Shown here one piece after another: positions 55,109 to 64,000 of a stretch of 64,000 bases of DNA (positions within the stretch are counted from its first letter, which is position 1; each line of letters begins with the position of its first letter). The notes below the pieces were generated by a model that did no database searches, was not told the origin of the DNA, and saw nothing but the letters and a program-made list of their open reading frames with translations. A program made the translations under genes and the position numbers. Origin of the DNA: Blastococcus xanthinilyticus (GTDB taxonomy: Bacteria; Actinomycetota; Actinomycetes; Mycobacteriales; Geodermatophilaceae); contig NZ_VNHW01000013.1 in assembly GCF_008124835.1 (NCBI RefSeq), positions 1 to 64,000 of the forward strand. Direction: 5' to 3'.

Positions 55109-56053
55109 ATGCCTGCTGCCCGCAGGACCGTCCGCGCCGCCGGCCTCCCGGCGGCGTCCTCCGCCCCCGCCCGCCTGCGCGTCGGCGTGATCGGCGCCGG
55201 CCGCGTCGGCGCCGTCCTGGGCGCGGCCCTCGCTGCCGCCGGCCACGACGTGGTCGCCGCCTCCGGCGTCTCCGCCGCCTCCGCCGAGCGCGCCGCCCGG
55301 CTGCTGCCGGGCGTTCCCCTCGTCCCCGCGGACGAGGTCGTGGCCGCCGCCGACCTCGTCGTCCTCGCCGTGCCCGACGACACGCTCTCCGGCCTGGTGT
55401 CCGGCCTGGCCGGCACCGGGGCCTGGCGGGCCGGCCAGCTGGCCTTCCACACCTCCGGCGCGCACGGCCTGGCGGTGCTGGACCCGGCACGGGACGCCGG
55501 GGTGCTCGCGCTGGCCCTGCACCCGGCCATGACCTTCTCCGGCGCCCCCGAGGACGCCGACCGGCTCGCCGGCGCCCCGTTCGGGGTCACCAGCCGCCCC
55601 GAGCACCGCCCGGTCGCCGAGACGCTGGTGCTGGAGATGGGCGGCGAGCCCTTCGTCGTCGCCGAGGAGGACCGCGGGCTGTACCACGCGGCGCTGGTCA
55701 CCGGCGCGAACCACCTGGTCACGCTGGTGGCCGAGGCGGCCGACCTGCTGCGCACCGCCGGGGTGGGCGAGCCGGCCCGGGTGCTGGCCCCGCTGCTCAC
55801 CGCGGCGCTGGACAACGGGCTGCGCCGCGGCGACCGCGGGCTGACCGGTCCGGTCAGCCGGGGCGACGCCGGCACCGTCGCCCAGCACCTGACCACCCTC
55901 GCCGAGCGGGCGCCGGAGTCGGTGGCCACCTACGTCGCCATGGCGCAGCGCACCGCCGAGCGCACGCTCGCCGCGGGCCGGCTCCGGGCGCACGAGGCCG
56001 CCCCGCTGCTGGACCTGCTGGCGGCGGCCCGCACCGGGACCCTCCTCCGGTGA
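55109..56053 (+). CDS. DUF2520 / Rossmann-like oxidoreductase
   Basis: A 314-residue NADP-binding protein related to prephenate dehydrogenase/ketopantoate reductase folds. The dinucleotide motif is [13 protein letters not shown] (27-39), followed by [22 protein letters not shown] and HPAMTFSG. The C-terminal helical DUF2520 domain has [21 protein letters not shown]. In actinobacteria it sits immediately before panC and overlaps it (GTGA at 56050). A role in pantothenate synthesis, such as ketopantoate reduction, has been suggested from linkage only. The first 22 residues are a disordered extension. Confidence 0.92.
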   Translation: MPAARRTVRAAGLPAASSAPARLRVGVIGAGRVGAVLGAALAAAGHDVVAASGVSAASAERAARLLPGVPLVPADEVVAAADLVVLAVPDDTLSGLVSGLAGTGAWRAGQLAFHTSGAHGLAVLDPARDAGVLALALHPAMTFSGAPEDADRLAGAPFGVTSRPEHRPVAETLVLEMGGEPFVVAEEDRGLYHAALVTGANHLVTLVAEAADLLRTAGVGEPARVLAPLLTAALDNGLRRGDRGLTGPVSRGDAGTVAQHLTTLAERAPESVATYVAMAQRTAERTLAAGRLRAHEAAPLLDLLAAARTGTLLR

Positions 56054-56907
56054 GCACCGTCCGCGTGCTGCCCGCGGTCGCCGAGTCCGCCGCCGAGCTG
56101 CGCGCCCTCGTCGACGCGCTGCCCGGCCCGGTCGCCCTCGTGCCGACCATGGGCGCGCTGCACGAGGGGCACCGCACCCTCGTCCGGGCCGCCCGGGAGC
56201 GCGCCGGCAGCGTCGTCGTCTCCGTGTTCGTGAACCCGACCCAGTTCGGGCCCGGTGAGGACTTCGACCGGTACCCCCGCACCTGGGACGCCGACCTCGC
56301 CGCCCTGGCCGAGGAGGGCGCGGACGTGGTCTTCCACCCGCCGGTGGAGGAGGTGTACCCGCCCGGAGCCGTGGGGGTGACCGTCGACCCCGGCCCGCTC
56401 GGCGGGGTGCTGGAGGGTGCGGTGCGCCCCGGCCACTTCGCCGGCGTGCTCACCGTCGTCGCGAAGCTGTTCGGCCTGGTCCGCCCCGATCTCGCGCTGT
56501 TCGGCGAGAAGGACTACCAGCAGCTCACGCTGATCCGGGCGATGGCCCGCGAGCTGGCCCTGGGGGTGGAGGTCGTCGGTGTGCCCACCGTCCGGGAGGA
56601 CGACGGCATGGCGCTGTCCAGCCGCAACCGCTACCTCTCCCCGGAAGAGCGGGGGCGGGCCGCGGCGTTGCACCGGGCACTGCGCGCGGGCGCGGACGCC
56701 GGCCCCCGTGGCGCCGACGCCGTCCTCTCCGCCGCCCGTGCGGTGCTGGCCGAGGTGCCCGACCTGGTTCAGGACTACCTGGAACTCACCGATACCGACC
56801 TGGGACCGGCGCCGGCCGCCGGCCCCGCCCGACTGCTCGTCGCCGTCCGCGCCGGCAGCACCCGACTCCTCGACAACGCCCCGATCACGCTGGGAGAGCC
56901 CCGATGA
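56050..56907 (+). CDS. panC: Pantothenate synthetase
   Basis: A 285-residue enzyme joining pantoate and beta-alanine with ATP. Signatures are [10 protein letters not shown] (33-42), [36 protein letters not shown] and [18 protein letters not shown]. The length is that of mycobacterial PanC. GTG 56050 overlaps the DUF2520 stop, and the stop overlaps panD by 4 bp, forming a coupled DUF2520-panC-panD unit. Confidence 0.97.
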   Translation: MSTVRVLPAVAESAAELRALVDALPGPVALVPTMGALHEGHRTLVRAARERAGSVVVSVFVNPTQFGPGEDFDRYPRTWDADLAALAEEGADVVFHPPVEEVYPPGAVGVTVDPGPLGGVLEGAVRPGHFAGVLTVVAKLFGLVRPDLALFGEKDYQQLTLIRAMARELALGVEVVGVPTVREDDGMALSSRNRYLSPEERGRAAALHRALRAGADAGPRGADAVLSAARAVLAEVPDLVQDYLELTDTDLGPAPAAGPARLLVAVRAGSTRLLDNAPITLGEPR

Positions 56908-57329
56908 TGCGCACGATGCTGAAGTCCAAGATCCACCGTGCGACGGTCACCCAGGCCGACCTGCACTACGTGGGCTCGGTGACCGTCGACGAGGACCTCC
57001 TGGACGCCGCCGACCTGATCCCCGGCGAGCAGGTCGCCATCGTCGACATCACCAACGGCGCGCGGCTGGAGACCTACGTCATCCCCGGTGAGCGGGGCAG
57101 CCGGGTCATCGGGATCAACGGCGCCGCCGCGCACCTGGTGCACCCCGGCGACATGGTCATCCTGATCAGCTACGGCCTGATGGACGAGACCGAGGCCAAG
57201 AGCTACATCCCCAAGGTCGTGCACGTGGACGGCGACAACCGGATCGTCGAGCTGGGCGGTGACCCGTCGGCCCCCGTGCCGGGCGCTCCCGACCAGCGGC
57301 GCAGCGATCTGGGCGTGCCGGTCCGGTGA
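56904..57329 (+). CDS. panD: Aspartate 1-decarboxylase (pyruvoyl enzyme)
   Basis: A 141-residue proenzyme supplying beta-alanine for pantothenate. The autocleavage site G24|S25 ([10 protein letters not shown]) yields the pyruvoyl group; [38 protein letters not shown] and VILISYG are family signatures. The last 20 residues are a proline/arginine-rich extension. The start may be Met1 or Met2 (ATGATG); Met1 overlaps panC. Confidence 0.97.
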   Translation: MMRTMLKSKIHRATVTQADLHYVGSVTVDEDLLDAADLIPGEQVAIVDITNGARLETYVIPGERGSRVIGINGAAAHLVHPGDMVILISYGLMDETEAKSYIPKVVHVDGDNRIVELGGDPSAPVPGAPDQRRSDLGVPVR

Positions 57330-57333
57330 CCCC

Positions 57334-58140
57334 GTGCTGCTGACCGTCGACGTCGGCAACAGCCAGACCGTCCTCGCCACCTTCGACGGCGACCGCCGGG
57401 TCGGCACCTGGCGGGTGACCACCGCGCCGCGCGCCACCGCCGACGAGCTGCGGATGCTGTGGCGGGGGCTGCTCCGCGACACCGAGGTCACCGGCGTCGC
57501 CGCCTGCTCCACCGTGCCGGCGCTGCTGCCGGCGCTGCGCCAACTGCTCGACTCCCTCGAGGTCCCGGTCGTGCTGATCGGGCCGGGGGTGCGCACCGGC
57601 GTCCCGCTGCATGTGGACAACCCGCGCGAGGTGGGCGCCGACCGCGTCGTCACCGCCCTGGCCGCCGCCGAGATGTTCGGCCGGGCCGCCGACGGCAGCC
57701 GCCGCCCGGTCGTCGTCGTCGACTTCGGCACCTCGACCAACGTCGACGCCGTGGGTCCGGCCGGGCAGTTCCTGGGCGGCGCGCTGGCCCCCGGGCTGGA
57801 GGTCAGCCTGGACGCCCTGGCCAACCGGGCGGCCCAGCTGCGCTCGGTCGAGCTCACCTGCCCGCCGCAGGCGATCGGCAAGAACACCGTGGCGGCGCTG
57901 CAGTCGGGGCTGGTGCTCGGGTTCGCCGGCCTGGTCGACGGGCTGGTGAGCCGGATCGCGGCCGAGATCGTCGCCCAGTTCGGCACCGCGCCGGTCGTCG
58001 TCGCCACCGGCGGGCTGGCCCCGCTGGTCGTCGACAGCTGCCGGACGATCGGGGAGCGCGAGCCGGACCTGACGGTGCACGGCCTGCGGCTGGCCTTCGA
58101 GCGGCAGCAGGCCGCCGAGCGGCGGGTGGGCGCCCCGTAG
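57334..58140 (+). CDS. coaX: Type III pantothenate kinase
   Basis: A 268-residue ASKHA-fold kinase that phosphorylates pantothenate. Motifs are the phosphate-1 loop [44 protein letters not shown] and [25 protein letters not shown] 57334 lies 5 bp after the panD stop. Type III kinases are insensitive to CoA feedback and require a monovalent cation, as known for the family. The stop codon TAG is shared with the -10 box of lysS. Confidence 0.96.
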   Translation: MLLTVDVGNSQTVLATFDGDRRVGTWRVTTAPRATADELRMLWRGLLRDTEVTGVAACSTVPALLPALRQLLDSLEVPVVLIGPGVRTGVPLHVDNPREVGADRVVTALAAAEMFGRAADGSRRPVVVVDFGTSTNVDAVGPAGQFLGGALAPGLEVSLDALANRAAQLRSVELTCPPQAIGKNTVAALQSGLVLGFAGLVDGLVSRIAAEIVAQFGTAPVVVATGGLAPLVVDSCRTIGEREPDLTVHGLRLAFERQQAAERRVGAP

Positions 58141-58143
58141 GCT
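58138..58143 (+). promoter_or_regulatory. -10 box TAGGCT, leaderless lysS
   Basis: TAGGCT overlaps the coaX stop codon TAG and ends 8 nt before GTG 58152. Confidence 0.5.
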
Positions 58144-58151
58144 CGGGCCCC

Positions 58152-59672
58152 GTGAGCGAAGGACCGAACGGCCACGGCAACGGCGACGACGGCAGCGAGG
58201 AGCTGCCCGAGCAGATGCGCGTCCGCCGCGCCAAGCTCGACCGGCTGCGCGAGTCCGGCGTCGACCCGTACCCGGTCGGCGTCCCCCGCACCGCCACCCT
58301 GGCCGAGGTGCGGGCCGCGCACCCGGACCTCGAGCCGGACACCATGACCGGCAGCCGGGTGGGGGTCACCGGCCGGGTGATCTTCGTCCGGAACACCGGC
58401 AAGCTGTGCTTCGCCACCCTCCGCGAGGGCGACGCCGAGCTCCAGGTGATGCTCTCCCGCGACCGGGTCGGCGAGGAGCCACTGGCGGCCTGGAAGTCCG
58501 ACGTCGACCTCGGAGACCACGTCTTCGCCGAGGGCGAGGTCGGCACCTCCCGCCGCGGCGAGCTCTCGGTGTTCGCCGACTCCTGGCAGCTCACCGCCAA
58601 GGCGCTGCGGCCGCTGCCGGTCGCGCACAAGCCGATGAGCGAGGAGCTGCGGGTCCGCCGCCGCTACGTCGACCTGATCGTCCGCGACGAGGCCCGGCGC
58701 ACGGTGCACCAGCGGTCCACGGTGATGCGCACGCTGCGGGCCGGGCTGACGTCCCGCAGCTTCCTCGAGGTCGAGACGCCGATGCTGCAGACCGTCCACG
58801 GGGGCGCCGCCGCCCGGCCGTTCCGCACCCACATGAACGCCTTCGACCTCGACCTCTACCTGCGCATCGCGCCCGAGCTGTTCCTCAAGCGGTGCATCGT
58901 CGGTGGCCTGGAGCGGGTGTTCGAGATCAACCGCAACTTCCGGAACGAGGGTGCGGACAGCTCGCACTCGCCGGAGTTCGCCATGCTCGAGGCGTACGCG
59001 GCCTACTGGGACTACCAGACCATGGCCCGGATGACGCAGGAGCTGGTGCAGGAGTGCTGCACCGCGCTCTTCGGCGACCACGTCGCCCGGCACCACGACG
59101 GCACCGAGCTGGACCTCTCCGGGGAGTGGCCGCAGCTGTCGCTCTACGCGGCGGTGTCGGAGGCGGCGGGGGAGGAGATCACCCCGCAGACGCCGGTGGC
59201 GCAGCTGCGGGCCGTCGCGGAGCGGCACGACATCGGGGTCGACCCGGCCTGGCTGCCGGGCAAGGTGGTCGAGGAGATCTTCGAGGCGCTGGTCCAGCAC
59301 ACCCTGCAGTCGCCGACGTTCGTCATCGACTACCCCGTGGACACCTCACCCCTGACCCGCGCCCACCGGTCGGAGCCGGGCAAGGCGGAGAAGTGGGACC
59401 TCTACATCGGCGGGATCGAGCAGGGCACCGCCTACTCCGAGCTGGTCGACCCGGTGGCGCAGCGGGAGCGGTTCACCGCGCAGGCCCGGTTGGCGGCCGC
59501 CGGCGATCCCGAGGCGATGGCGCTGGACGAGGACTTCCTCGAGGCGCTCGAGTACGGAATGCCGCCCACCGGGGGACTGGGTTTCGGGATGGACCGCCTG
59601 ATGATGACACTGACCGGGCTCGGAATTCGCGAGACCATCCTGTTCCCTCTGGTCAGGCCAATCAGTTCCTGA
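58152..59672 (+). CDS. lysS: Lysyl-tRNA synthetase, class II
   Basis: A 506-residue class IIb synthetase. The OB-fold anticodon domain occupies about 60-160 ([21 protein letters not shown]). The catalytic core has motif 2 [20 protein letters not shown] and motif 3 [15 protein letters not shown]. It charges tRNA-Lys. The N-terminal 20 residues are glycine-rich and acidic. It follows coaX by 11 bp but appears to have its own -10. The downstream gap to lsr2 is unusually AT-rich for this genome. Confidence 0.97.
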   Translation: MSEGPNGHGNGDDGSEELPEQMRVRRAKLDRLRESGVDPYPVGVPRTATLAEVRAAHPDLEPDTMTGSRVGVTGRVIFVRNTGKLCFATLREGDAELQVMLSRDRVGEEPLAAWKSDVDLGDHVFAEGEVGTSRRGELSVFADSWQLTAKALRPLPVAHKPMSEELRVRRRYVDLIVRDEARRTVHQRSTVMRTLRAGLTSRSFLEVETPMLQTVHGGAAARPFRTHMNAFDLDLYLRIAPELFLKRCIVGGLERVFEINRNFRNEGADSSHSPEFAMLEAYAAYWDYQTMARMTQELVQECCTALFGDHVARHHDGTELDLSGEWPQLSLYAAVSEAAGEEITPQTPVAQLRAVAERHDIGVDPAWLPGKVVEEIFEALVQHTLQSPTFVIDYPVDTSPLTRAHRSEPGKAEKWDLYIGGIEQGTAYSELVDPVAQRERFTAQARLAAAGDPEAMALDEDFLEALEYGMPPTGGLGFGMDRLMMTLTGLGIRETILFPLVRPISS

Positions 59673-59722
59673 ACAGATCCGTAACTGTGGCGCCAGCACA
59701 ATGGGTGAAACCTGCACGACCA

Positions 59723-59773
59723 TTACCGAATAGCAGTTGCTTGTGCTCTAATGGTCCTCGCACCCGTCGGGTG
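59723..59773 (+). promoter_or_regulatory. Candidate lsr2 promoter in an AT-rich patch
   Basis: TTACCG is followed after about 18 nt by TCTAAT, a plausible -35/-10 pair ahead of lsr2. CACCCGTCGGGTG (59761-59773) forms a short palindrome just downstream. The stretch 59673-59760 is visibly richer in A/T than the surrounding genes, matching the known DNA preference of Lsr2, so autoregulation is possible. Confidence 0.45.
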
Positions 59774-59818
59774 TTGTTTCCGACCGGCTTCCGGGCCACA
59801 GCGAAAAGCGAGGAACGA

Positions 59819-60172
59819 ATGGCGCGCAAGGTCCAGGTCATCCTGAGCGACGACCTCGACGAGAATCTCCCGGCCGACGAGACCGTGAGCTTTGCGCTCG
59901 ACGGCACGTCGTACGAGATCGATCTCGCGGAGAAGAACGCCGCGGAGCTGCGTGACGCGTTCGCCCGCTATGTCTCGGCGGCCCGCAAGGTCGGCCGCGG
60001 CGCGGGGCGCGCGTCCGGTGGGGGCCGTTCCCGGGCGACCGGTGGCGGTGGCCGCATGGACCGCGAGCAGGCCGGCGCGATCCGCGACTGGGCCCGCAAG
60101 AACGGCCACGCGGTCAGCGACCGCGGCCGCATCCCGGCCAGCGTCGTCGAGGCCTACGAGGCCGCGCACTGA
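59819..60172 (+). CDS. lsr2: Nucleoid-associated histone-like protein Lsr2
   Basis: A 117-residue xenogeneic silencer. The N-terminal oligomerisation domain is [46 protein letters not shown] flexible Gly/Arg/Ser linker of about 25 residues follows ([20 protein letters not shown]), and the C-terminal DNA-binding domain has [26 protein letters not shown] with the RGR minor-groove clamp. It binds AT-rich DNA and bridges the nucleoid. ATG 59819 follows CGAGGAACGA. It lies between lysS and clpC as in mycobacteria (Rv3597c). Confidence 0.97.
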   Translation: MARKVQVILSDDLDENLPADETVSFALDGTSYEIDLAEKNAAELRDAFARYVSAARKVGRGAGRASGGGRSRATGGGGRMDREQAGAIRDWARKNGHAVSDRGRIPASVVEAYEAAH

Positions 60173-60193
60173 CGTAGGACCGCACCACTCCGA

Positions 60194-60230
60194 CGACGGC
60201 CCGGTTCCCCGATGGGGAGCCGGGCCGTCG
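60194..60230 (+). terminator. lsr2 terminator hairpin
   Basis: CGACGGCCCGGTTCCCC (60194-60210) pairs over 17 bp (one G-U) with GGGGAGCCGGGCCGTCG (60214-60230) with a GAT loop, 22 bp after the lsr2 stop. Confidence 0.85.
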
Positions 60231-60362
60231 GCGTCCTCCGGGTCGGCACGCCGCCGTCCGCTCACGGCGTAACGGGAGAGGAACAGCACCACGGGCGGGG
60301 TCGTTGGACCGGACAGCCATCCACCGCCTCGTCGGACGACGACGGGACGGCGTGGTCCGCGA

Positions 60363-60368
60363 CTACAG
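60363..60368 (+). promoter_or_regulatory. Candidate clpC -10 box (TACAGT)
   Basis: TACAGT lies about 100 bp before the clpC ATG in the gap after the lsr2 terminator. The leader would contain a GGAGAAGC Shine-Dalgarno at 60455-60462. No clear ClgR or CtsR box was identified. Confidence 0.4.
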
Positions 60369-60468
60369 TGGAAAGACCGGTGCCCCCGCGCGCCGACGGA
60401 CGTCGGGTGCCTCTCCCCATCTCCGGGGAGAGCAGTGCCGGACCAGCCGGTCAGAGGAGAAGCAGCAG

Positions 60469-63006
60469 ATGTTCGAACGGTTCACCGACCGAGCCCGTCG
60501 AGTCGTCGTCCTGGCCCAAGAAGAGGCCCGGATGCTCAACCACAACTACATCGGCACCGAGCACATCCTCCTGGGCCTGATCCACGAGGGTGAGGGCGTC
60601 GCCGCCAAGGCCCTGGAGTCCCTCGGCATCTCGCTCGAGGGCGTCCGCCAGCAGGTCGAGGAGATCATCGGACAGGGCCAGCAGGCGCCGTCCGGTCACA
60701 TCCCCTTCACCCCGCGGGCGAAGAAGGTCCTGGAGCTCTCGCTGCGCGAGGCCCTCCAGCTCGGTCACAACTACATCGGCACCGAGCACATCCTGCTCGG
60801 CCTGATCCGCGAGGGCGAGGGCGTCGCCGCCCAGGTGCTCGTGAAGCTGGGCGCCGACCTCAACCGCGTCCGCCAGCAGGTCATCCAGCTGCTCTCGGGT
60901 TACCAGGGCAAGGAGCCGGCCGCGGCCGGCGGCCCCGCCGAGGGCACCCCGTCGACCTCGCTGGTGCTCGACCAGTTCGGCCGGAACCTCACCCAGGCCG
61001 CTCGCGACCAGAAGCTCGACCCGGTCATCGGGCGGGCCAAGGAGATCGAGCGGGTCATGCAGGTGCTGTCCCGCCGCACCAAGAACAACCCCGTCCTCAT
61101 CGGCGAGCCCGGCGTCGGCAAGACCGCCGCCGTCGAGGGGCTGGCGCAGGCCATCGTCAAGGGCGAGGTGCCCGAGACGCTCAAGGACAAGCAGCTCTAC
61201 ACCCTCGACCTCGGCGCCCTGGTCGCCGGTTCCCGTTACCGCGGTGACTTCGAGGAGCGGCTGAAGAAGGTCCTCAAGGAGATCCGCACCCGCGGCGACA
61301 TCATCCTGTTCATCGACGAGATCCACACCCTCGTCGGGGCGGGTGCCGCCGAGGGCGCGATCGACGCCGCCAGCATCCTCAAGCCGATGCTGGCCCGTGG
61401 CGAGCTGCAGACCATCGGCGCCACCACGCTGGACGAGTACCGCAAGCACCTGGAGAAGGACGCGGCGCTCGAGCGCCGCTTCCAGCCCATCCAGGTCAGC
61501 GAGCCGACCCTCGCCCACACCGTGGAGATCCTGAAGGGCCTGCGCGACCGGTACGAGGCGCACCACCGGATCAGCATCACCGACAGCGCCCTCGTGGCCG
61601 CGGCGACGCTGGCCGACCGGTACATCTCCGACCGCTTCCTGCCGGACAAGGCGATCGACCTGATCGACGAGGCCGGTGCCCGGATGCGGATCAAGCGGAT
61701 GACCGCTCCGCCGGACCTGCGCGAGTTCGACGACAAGATCGCCGGCGTCCGCCGCGAGAAGGAGTCGGCGATCGACGCGCAGGACTTCGAGAAGGCCGCC
61801 TCCCTGCGCGACACGGAGAAGCAGCTGCTGGGCGAGAAGGCCGAGCGCGAGAAGCAGTGGAAGGCCGGCGACATGGACGTCGTCGCCGAGGTCGACGACG
61901 AGCAGATCGCCGAGGTGCTGGCCAACTGGACCGGCATCCCCGTCTTCAAGCTGACCGAGGAGGAGACCTCGCGTCTGCTCCGCATGGAGGACGAGCTGCA
62001 CAAGCGCATCATCGGCCAGGAAGAGGCCATCAAGAGCGTCTCCCAGGCGATCCGGCGTACGCGGGCGGGCCTCAAGGACCCGCGCCGTCCCGGCGGTTCG
62101 TTCATCTTCGCCGGCCCCTCGGGTGTCGGTAAGACGGAGCTGGCCAAGGCGCTCGCGCAGTTCCTCTTCGGTGAGGACGACGCGCTGATCCAGATCGACA
62201 TGGGCGAGTTCCACGACAAGTTCACCGTGTCCCGCCTGGTCGGTGCGCCTCCCGGTTACGTCGGTTACGACGAGGGTGGTCAGCTGACCGAAAAGGTGCG
62301 GCGCAAGCCGTTCTCGGTGGTCCTGTTCGACGAGATCGAGAAGGCGCACGCAGATGTGTTCAACACGCTGCTGCAGGTTCTCGAGGACGGCCGGCTCACC
62401 GATGGTCAGGGCCGGATCGTGGACTTCAAGAACACGATCCTGATCCTCACCACGAACCTCGGTACGCGGGACATCTCGAAGGCCGTCGGTCTCGGATTCC
62501 AGGCGGGTAACGACGACCAGTCGAACTACGACCGGATGAAGCTGAAGGTCAACGAGGAGCTCAAGCAGCACTTCCGGCCAGAGTTCCTCAACCGCATCGA
62601 CGACATCGTCGTGTTCCACCAGCTGACCGAGAACGAGATCATCCAGATCGTCGACCTCATGCTGGCCCGGCTGGAGACCCAGCTGAAGAACAAGGACATG
62701 GCGATCGAGGTGACCCCGGCGGCGAAGAAGCTGCTGGCGACCCGCGGGTTCGACCCCGTCCTGGGTGCCCGGCCGCTGCGCCGGACCATCCAGCGCGAGA
62801 TCGAGGACACGCTGTCGGAGAAGATCCTCTACGGCGACCTGGCCAGCGGCCAGATCATCGTGGTCGACGTCGACGACGCCGAGGGTCCCGCGCAGAAGTT
62901 CACCTTCCGCGGTGAGCCGAAGCCGCTCGACCTGCCCGACACCCCGCCGGTGGCCCTCTCGGGCGCCGAGGGTGACGACGAGGGCCCGGCGGCAGCCGCC
63001 GAGTGA
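60469..63006 (+). CDS. clpC: ATP-dependent Clp protease ATPase subunit ClpC
   Basis: An 845-residue Hsp100 unfoldase for ClpP. Two N-terminal Clp repeats (1-145) share the motif [16 protein letters not shown] domain 1 has Walker A GEPGVGKT (about 212) and IILFIDEIH. The UVR segment [19 protein letters not shown] and the middle domain follow. AAA domain 2 has Walker A GPSGVGKT (about 549), [11 protein letters not shown], and the ClpP-loop VGLGF motif. The acidic tail [12 protein letters not shown] is typical of actinobacteria. ATG 60469 follows AGAGGAGAAGC. It ends with a very strong terminator. Confidence 0.97.
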   Translation: MFERFTDRARRVVVLAQEEARMLNHNYIGTEHILLGLIHEGEGVAAKALESLGISLEGVRQQVEEIIGQGQQAPSGHIPFTPRAKKVLELSLREALQLGHNYIGTEHILLGLIREGEGVAAQVLVKLGADLNRVRQQVIQLLSGYQGKEPAAAGGPAEGTPSTSLVLDQFGRNLTQAARDQKLDPVIGRAKEIERVMQVLSRRTKNNPVLIGEPGVGKTAAVEGLAQAIVKGEVPETLKDKQLYTLDLGALVAGSRYRGDFEERLKKVLKEIRTRGDIILFIDEIHTLVGAGAAEGAIDAASILKPMLARGELQTIGATTLDEYRKHLEKDAALERRFQPIQVSEPTLAHTVEILKGLRDRYEAHHRISITDSALVAAATLADRYISDRFLPDKAIDLIDEAGARMRIKRMTAPPDLREFDDKIAGVRREKESAIDAQDFEKAASLRDTEKQLLGEKAEREKQWKAGDMDVVAEVDDEQIAEVLANWTGIPVFKLTEEETSRLLRMEDELHKRIIGQEEAIKSVSQAIRRTRAGLKDPRRPGGSFIFAGPSGVGKTELAKALAQFLFGEDDALIQIDMGEFHDKFTVSRLVGAPPGYVGYDEGGQLTEKVRRKPFSVVLFDEIEKAHADVFNTLLQVLEDGRLTDGQGRIVDFKNTILILTTNLGTRDISKAVGLGFQAGNDDQSNYDRMKLKVNEELKQHFRPEFLNRIDDIVVFHQLTENEIIQIVDLMLARLETQLKNKDMAIEVTPAAKKLLATRGFDPVLGARPLRRTIQREIEDTLSEKILYGDLASGQIIVVDVDDAEGPAQKFTFRGEPKPLDLPDTPPVALSGAEGDDEGPAAAAE

Positions 63007-63020
63007 CCCGCTAGCACCGA

Positions 63021-63062
63021 CGACAGGGCCGCTCCCACCGCGAGGTGGGGGCGGCCCTGTCG
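63021..63062 (+). terminator. clpC terminator, 19-bp stem with GCGA tetraloop
   Basis: CGACAGGGCCGCTCCCACC (63021-63039) pairs with GGTGGGGGCGGCCCTGTCG (63044-63062), one G-U pair, closed by a GCGA (GNRA-type) loop. It is the strongest hairpin seen in the window. Confidence 0.9.
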
Positions 63063-63127
63063 TCTGTCGTCCTCCGGACGACACCGCGGCCAACGGCCGT
63101 CCCCTGTGCCGCTGAGCCGTTTCGTCC
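63063..63127 (+). repeat. Intergenic element copy B
   Basis: TCTGTCGTCCTCCGGACGAC plus ACCGCGGCCA (63063-63092), a 19-nt spacer, then CTGAGCCGTTTCGTCC (63112-63127). It matches copy A at 41111-41176 with compensatory stem changes and abuts the clpC terminator. Weaker similarity continues into the stop of mutY at 63174. Confidence 0.85.
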
Positions 63128-63173
63128 TGCCTGCGCGGACCTCTCCGAGGCCCACTCGGCACGAGTGCAGTGG

Positions 63174-64000
63174 CTACGTGGGCAGGGTGAACAGGCCGTC
63201 GGAGGTCTGCTCGACCAGGCCGTCGGTGAGCAGGGAGTCCAGGCACCGTGCCCGCTGCGCCGCGTCGTCCCAGGCCGGCTCCAGCGCCGCGGCGTCCACC
63301 GGCTGCTCCGCGGCGCGCAGGACGTCGAGCAGCCGGCCGCGCACCTGGCGGTCGGTACCGGTGAACGTCTGCACCCGCCGGGCCGGGCCCTCGTGCGCCG
63401 GGTACCCGGCCAGCCGCCAGGCGCACAGGTCGCGCACCGGGCAGGCGCCGCACCGCGGTGTCCGCGCCACGCACACCAGCGCGCCGAGCTCCATCACCGC
63501 CACCGAGAACCGCACGGCGCGGGCGTCGTCCCGCGGGGCCAGCGCGCTGATGTCGGCGAGGTCCGATGCCCGGGCGGGCGCGGCCTCCGCGCGGCCGTGC
63601 ACCAGCCGGGCGACGACCCGGCGCACGTTGGTGTCCACGACGGGCTGCCGTTGCCCGTGGCCGAAGCAGGCCACCGCGCGCGCCGTGTAGGTACCGACGC
63701 CGGGCAGCGCCTGGAGGGCGGCGACGTCGTCGGGCACCGCGCCGCCGTGCCGCTCGGTGACGGCGATCGCGGCCTCCCGCAGCCGCAGGGCCCGCCGGGG
63801 GTAGCCGAGCTTGCCCCACGCGCGGATGACCTCACCCGGCGGCGTGGCGGCCAGGGCAGCCGGGGTGGGCCAGCGGTCCATCCACGCCCGCCACACGGGC
63901 TCCACGCGGGCCACGGGCGTCTGCTGCAGCATCACCTCGCTGACCAGGACCGCCCACGGATCGACGCCCGGCGTGCGCCAGGGCAGGTCGCGGGCAGCCG
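63174..64000 (-). CDS. mutY: A/G-specific adenine glycosylase MutY (N-terminus beyond window)
   Basis: About 275 residues of a base-excision glycosylase that removes adenine opposite 8-oxoguanine. The minus-strand frame is open to the right edge. It shows RDLPWR, DPWAVLVSEVMLQQTPVARV, the helix-hairpin-helix LPGVGTYTARAVACFGHGQ with the VDTNVRRV catalytic-Asp segment, and the 4Fe-4S cluster CVARTPRCGACPVRDLC (Cys-x6-Cys-x2-Cys-x5-Cys pattern). The C-terminal part is short and lacks a full NUDIX 8-oxoG recognition domain, as in other actinobacteria. Its stop codon lies at the end of intergenic element copy B. The true start is not in the window. Confidence 0.95.
   Translation of the reverse strand, partial: AARDLPWRTPGVDPWAVLVSEVMLQQTPVARVEPVWRAWMDRWPTPAALAATPPGEVIRAWGKLGYPRRALRLREAAIAVTERHGGAVPDDVAALQALPGVGTYTARAVACFGHGQRQPVVDTNVRRVVARLVHGRAEAAPARASDLADISALAPRDDARAVRFSVAVMELGALVCVARTPRCGACPVRDLCAWRLAGYPAHEGPARRVQTFTGTDRQVRGRLLDVLRAAEQPVDAAALEPAWDDAAQRARCLDSLLTDGLVEQTSDGLFTLPT

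Overview
The window is chromosomal DNA of a very GC-rich actinobacterium. Coding frames are strongly biased to G/C in third positions, GTG starts are common, and genes often overlap by GTGA or ATGA. Lsr2, ClpC, a Tad locus headed by an Ssd-type ATPase, F420-era zincin genes and leaderless TAnnnT promoters all point to Actinomycetota. The gene content fits Geodermatophilaceae or a close relative, which is inference from gene order and composition. No phage, IS element, integrase, CRISPR array or rRNA was seen.

Layout. (i) 1-16 kb is a mixed region: cobalamin/siroheme genes (cysG, cobC, cobQ, cobD) with a lysophospholipid-type acyltransferase between cobQ and cobD, an AbrB-type permease, a PemK-like protein, VOC and PPOX proteins, a frameshifted thioesterase, peptide deformylase, an FBP-type zinc protein, glgC, an FKBP lipoprotein, a histidine phosphatase and an aldo/keto reductase. 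(ii) 16-24.4 kb is the Tad/Flp block: a HAD phosphatase, then ssd-tadA-tadB-tadC-flp-tadE-tadE-like on the plus strand, then a convergent MrfA-type helicase. (iii) 24.6-36 kb holds hppA, topA, two methyltransferases, an MFS-thymidylate kinase fusion, holB and tRNA-Thr(CGT). (iv) 36-45.9 kb is ppa, dacB, zincin metallopeptidase, tilS, hpt, ftsH, folE-folP-folB-folK and a DUF3180 protein. (v) 46.4-52.5 kb is an accessory block: AraC-type regulator, reductase, and an OpuC/ProU-type osmolyte ABC transporter whose binding protein is circularly permuted. (vi) 52.5-64 kb returns to the core: DUF6779 protein, an SDR, DUF2520, panC-panD-coaX-lysS-lsr2-clpC and mutY.

Gene order in (ii)-(iv) and (vi) matches the Mycobacterium tuberculosis blocks Rv3661-Rv3644c and Rv3628-Rv3589 as I recall them. 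The osmolyte ABC block and the SDR are the visible insertions. Functionally the core clusters combine nucleotide salvage (hpt, tmk), pyrophosphate removal (ppa, hppA), folate and pantothenate/CoA synthesis, proteostasis (ftsH, clpC, def, FKBP) and nucleoid organisation (lsr2, topA).

Most notable observations: the circularly permuted substrate-binding protein (50758-51756); an intergenic element present at 41111 and 63063 whose hairpin stem shows compensatory base changes; a single-base frameshift in a 4HBT thioesterase (6270); at least twelve genes with a -10 box 6-8 nt from the start codon, suggesting leaderless mRNAs; a decapeptide repeat in the DUF6779 protein; and two different 6 x 8-bp tandem repeats.
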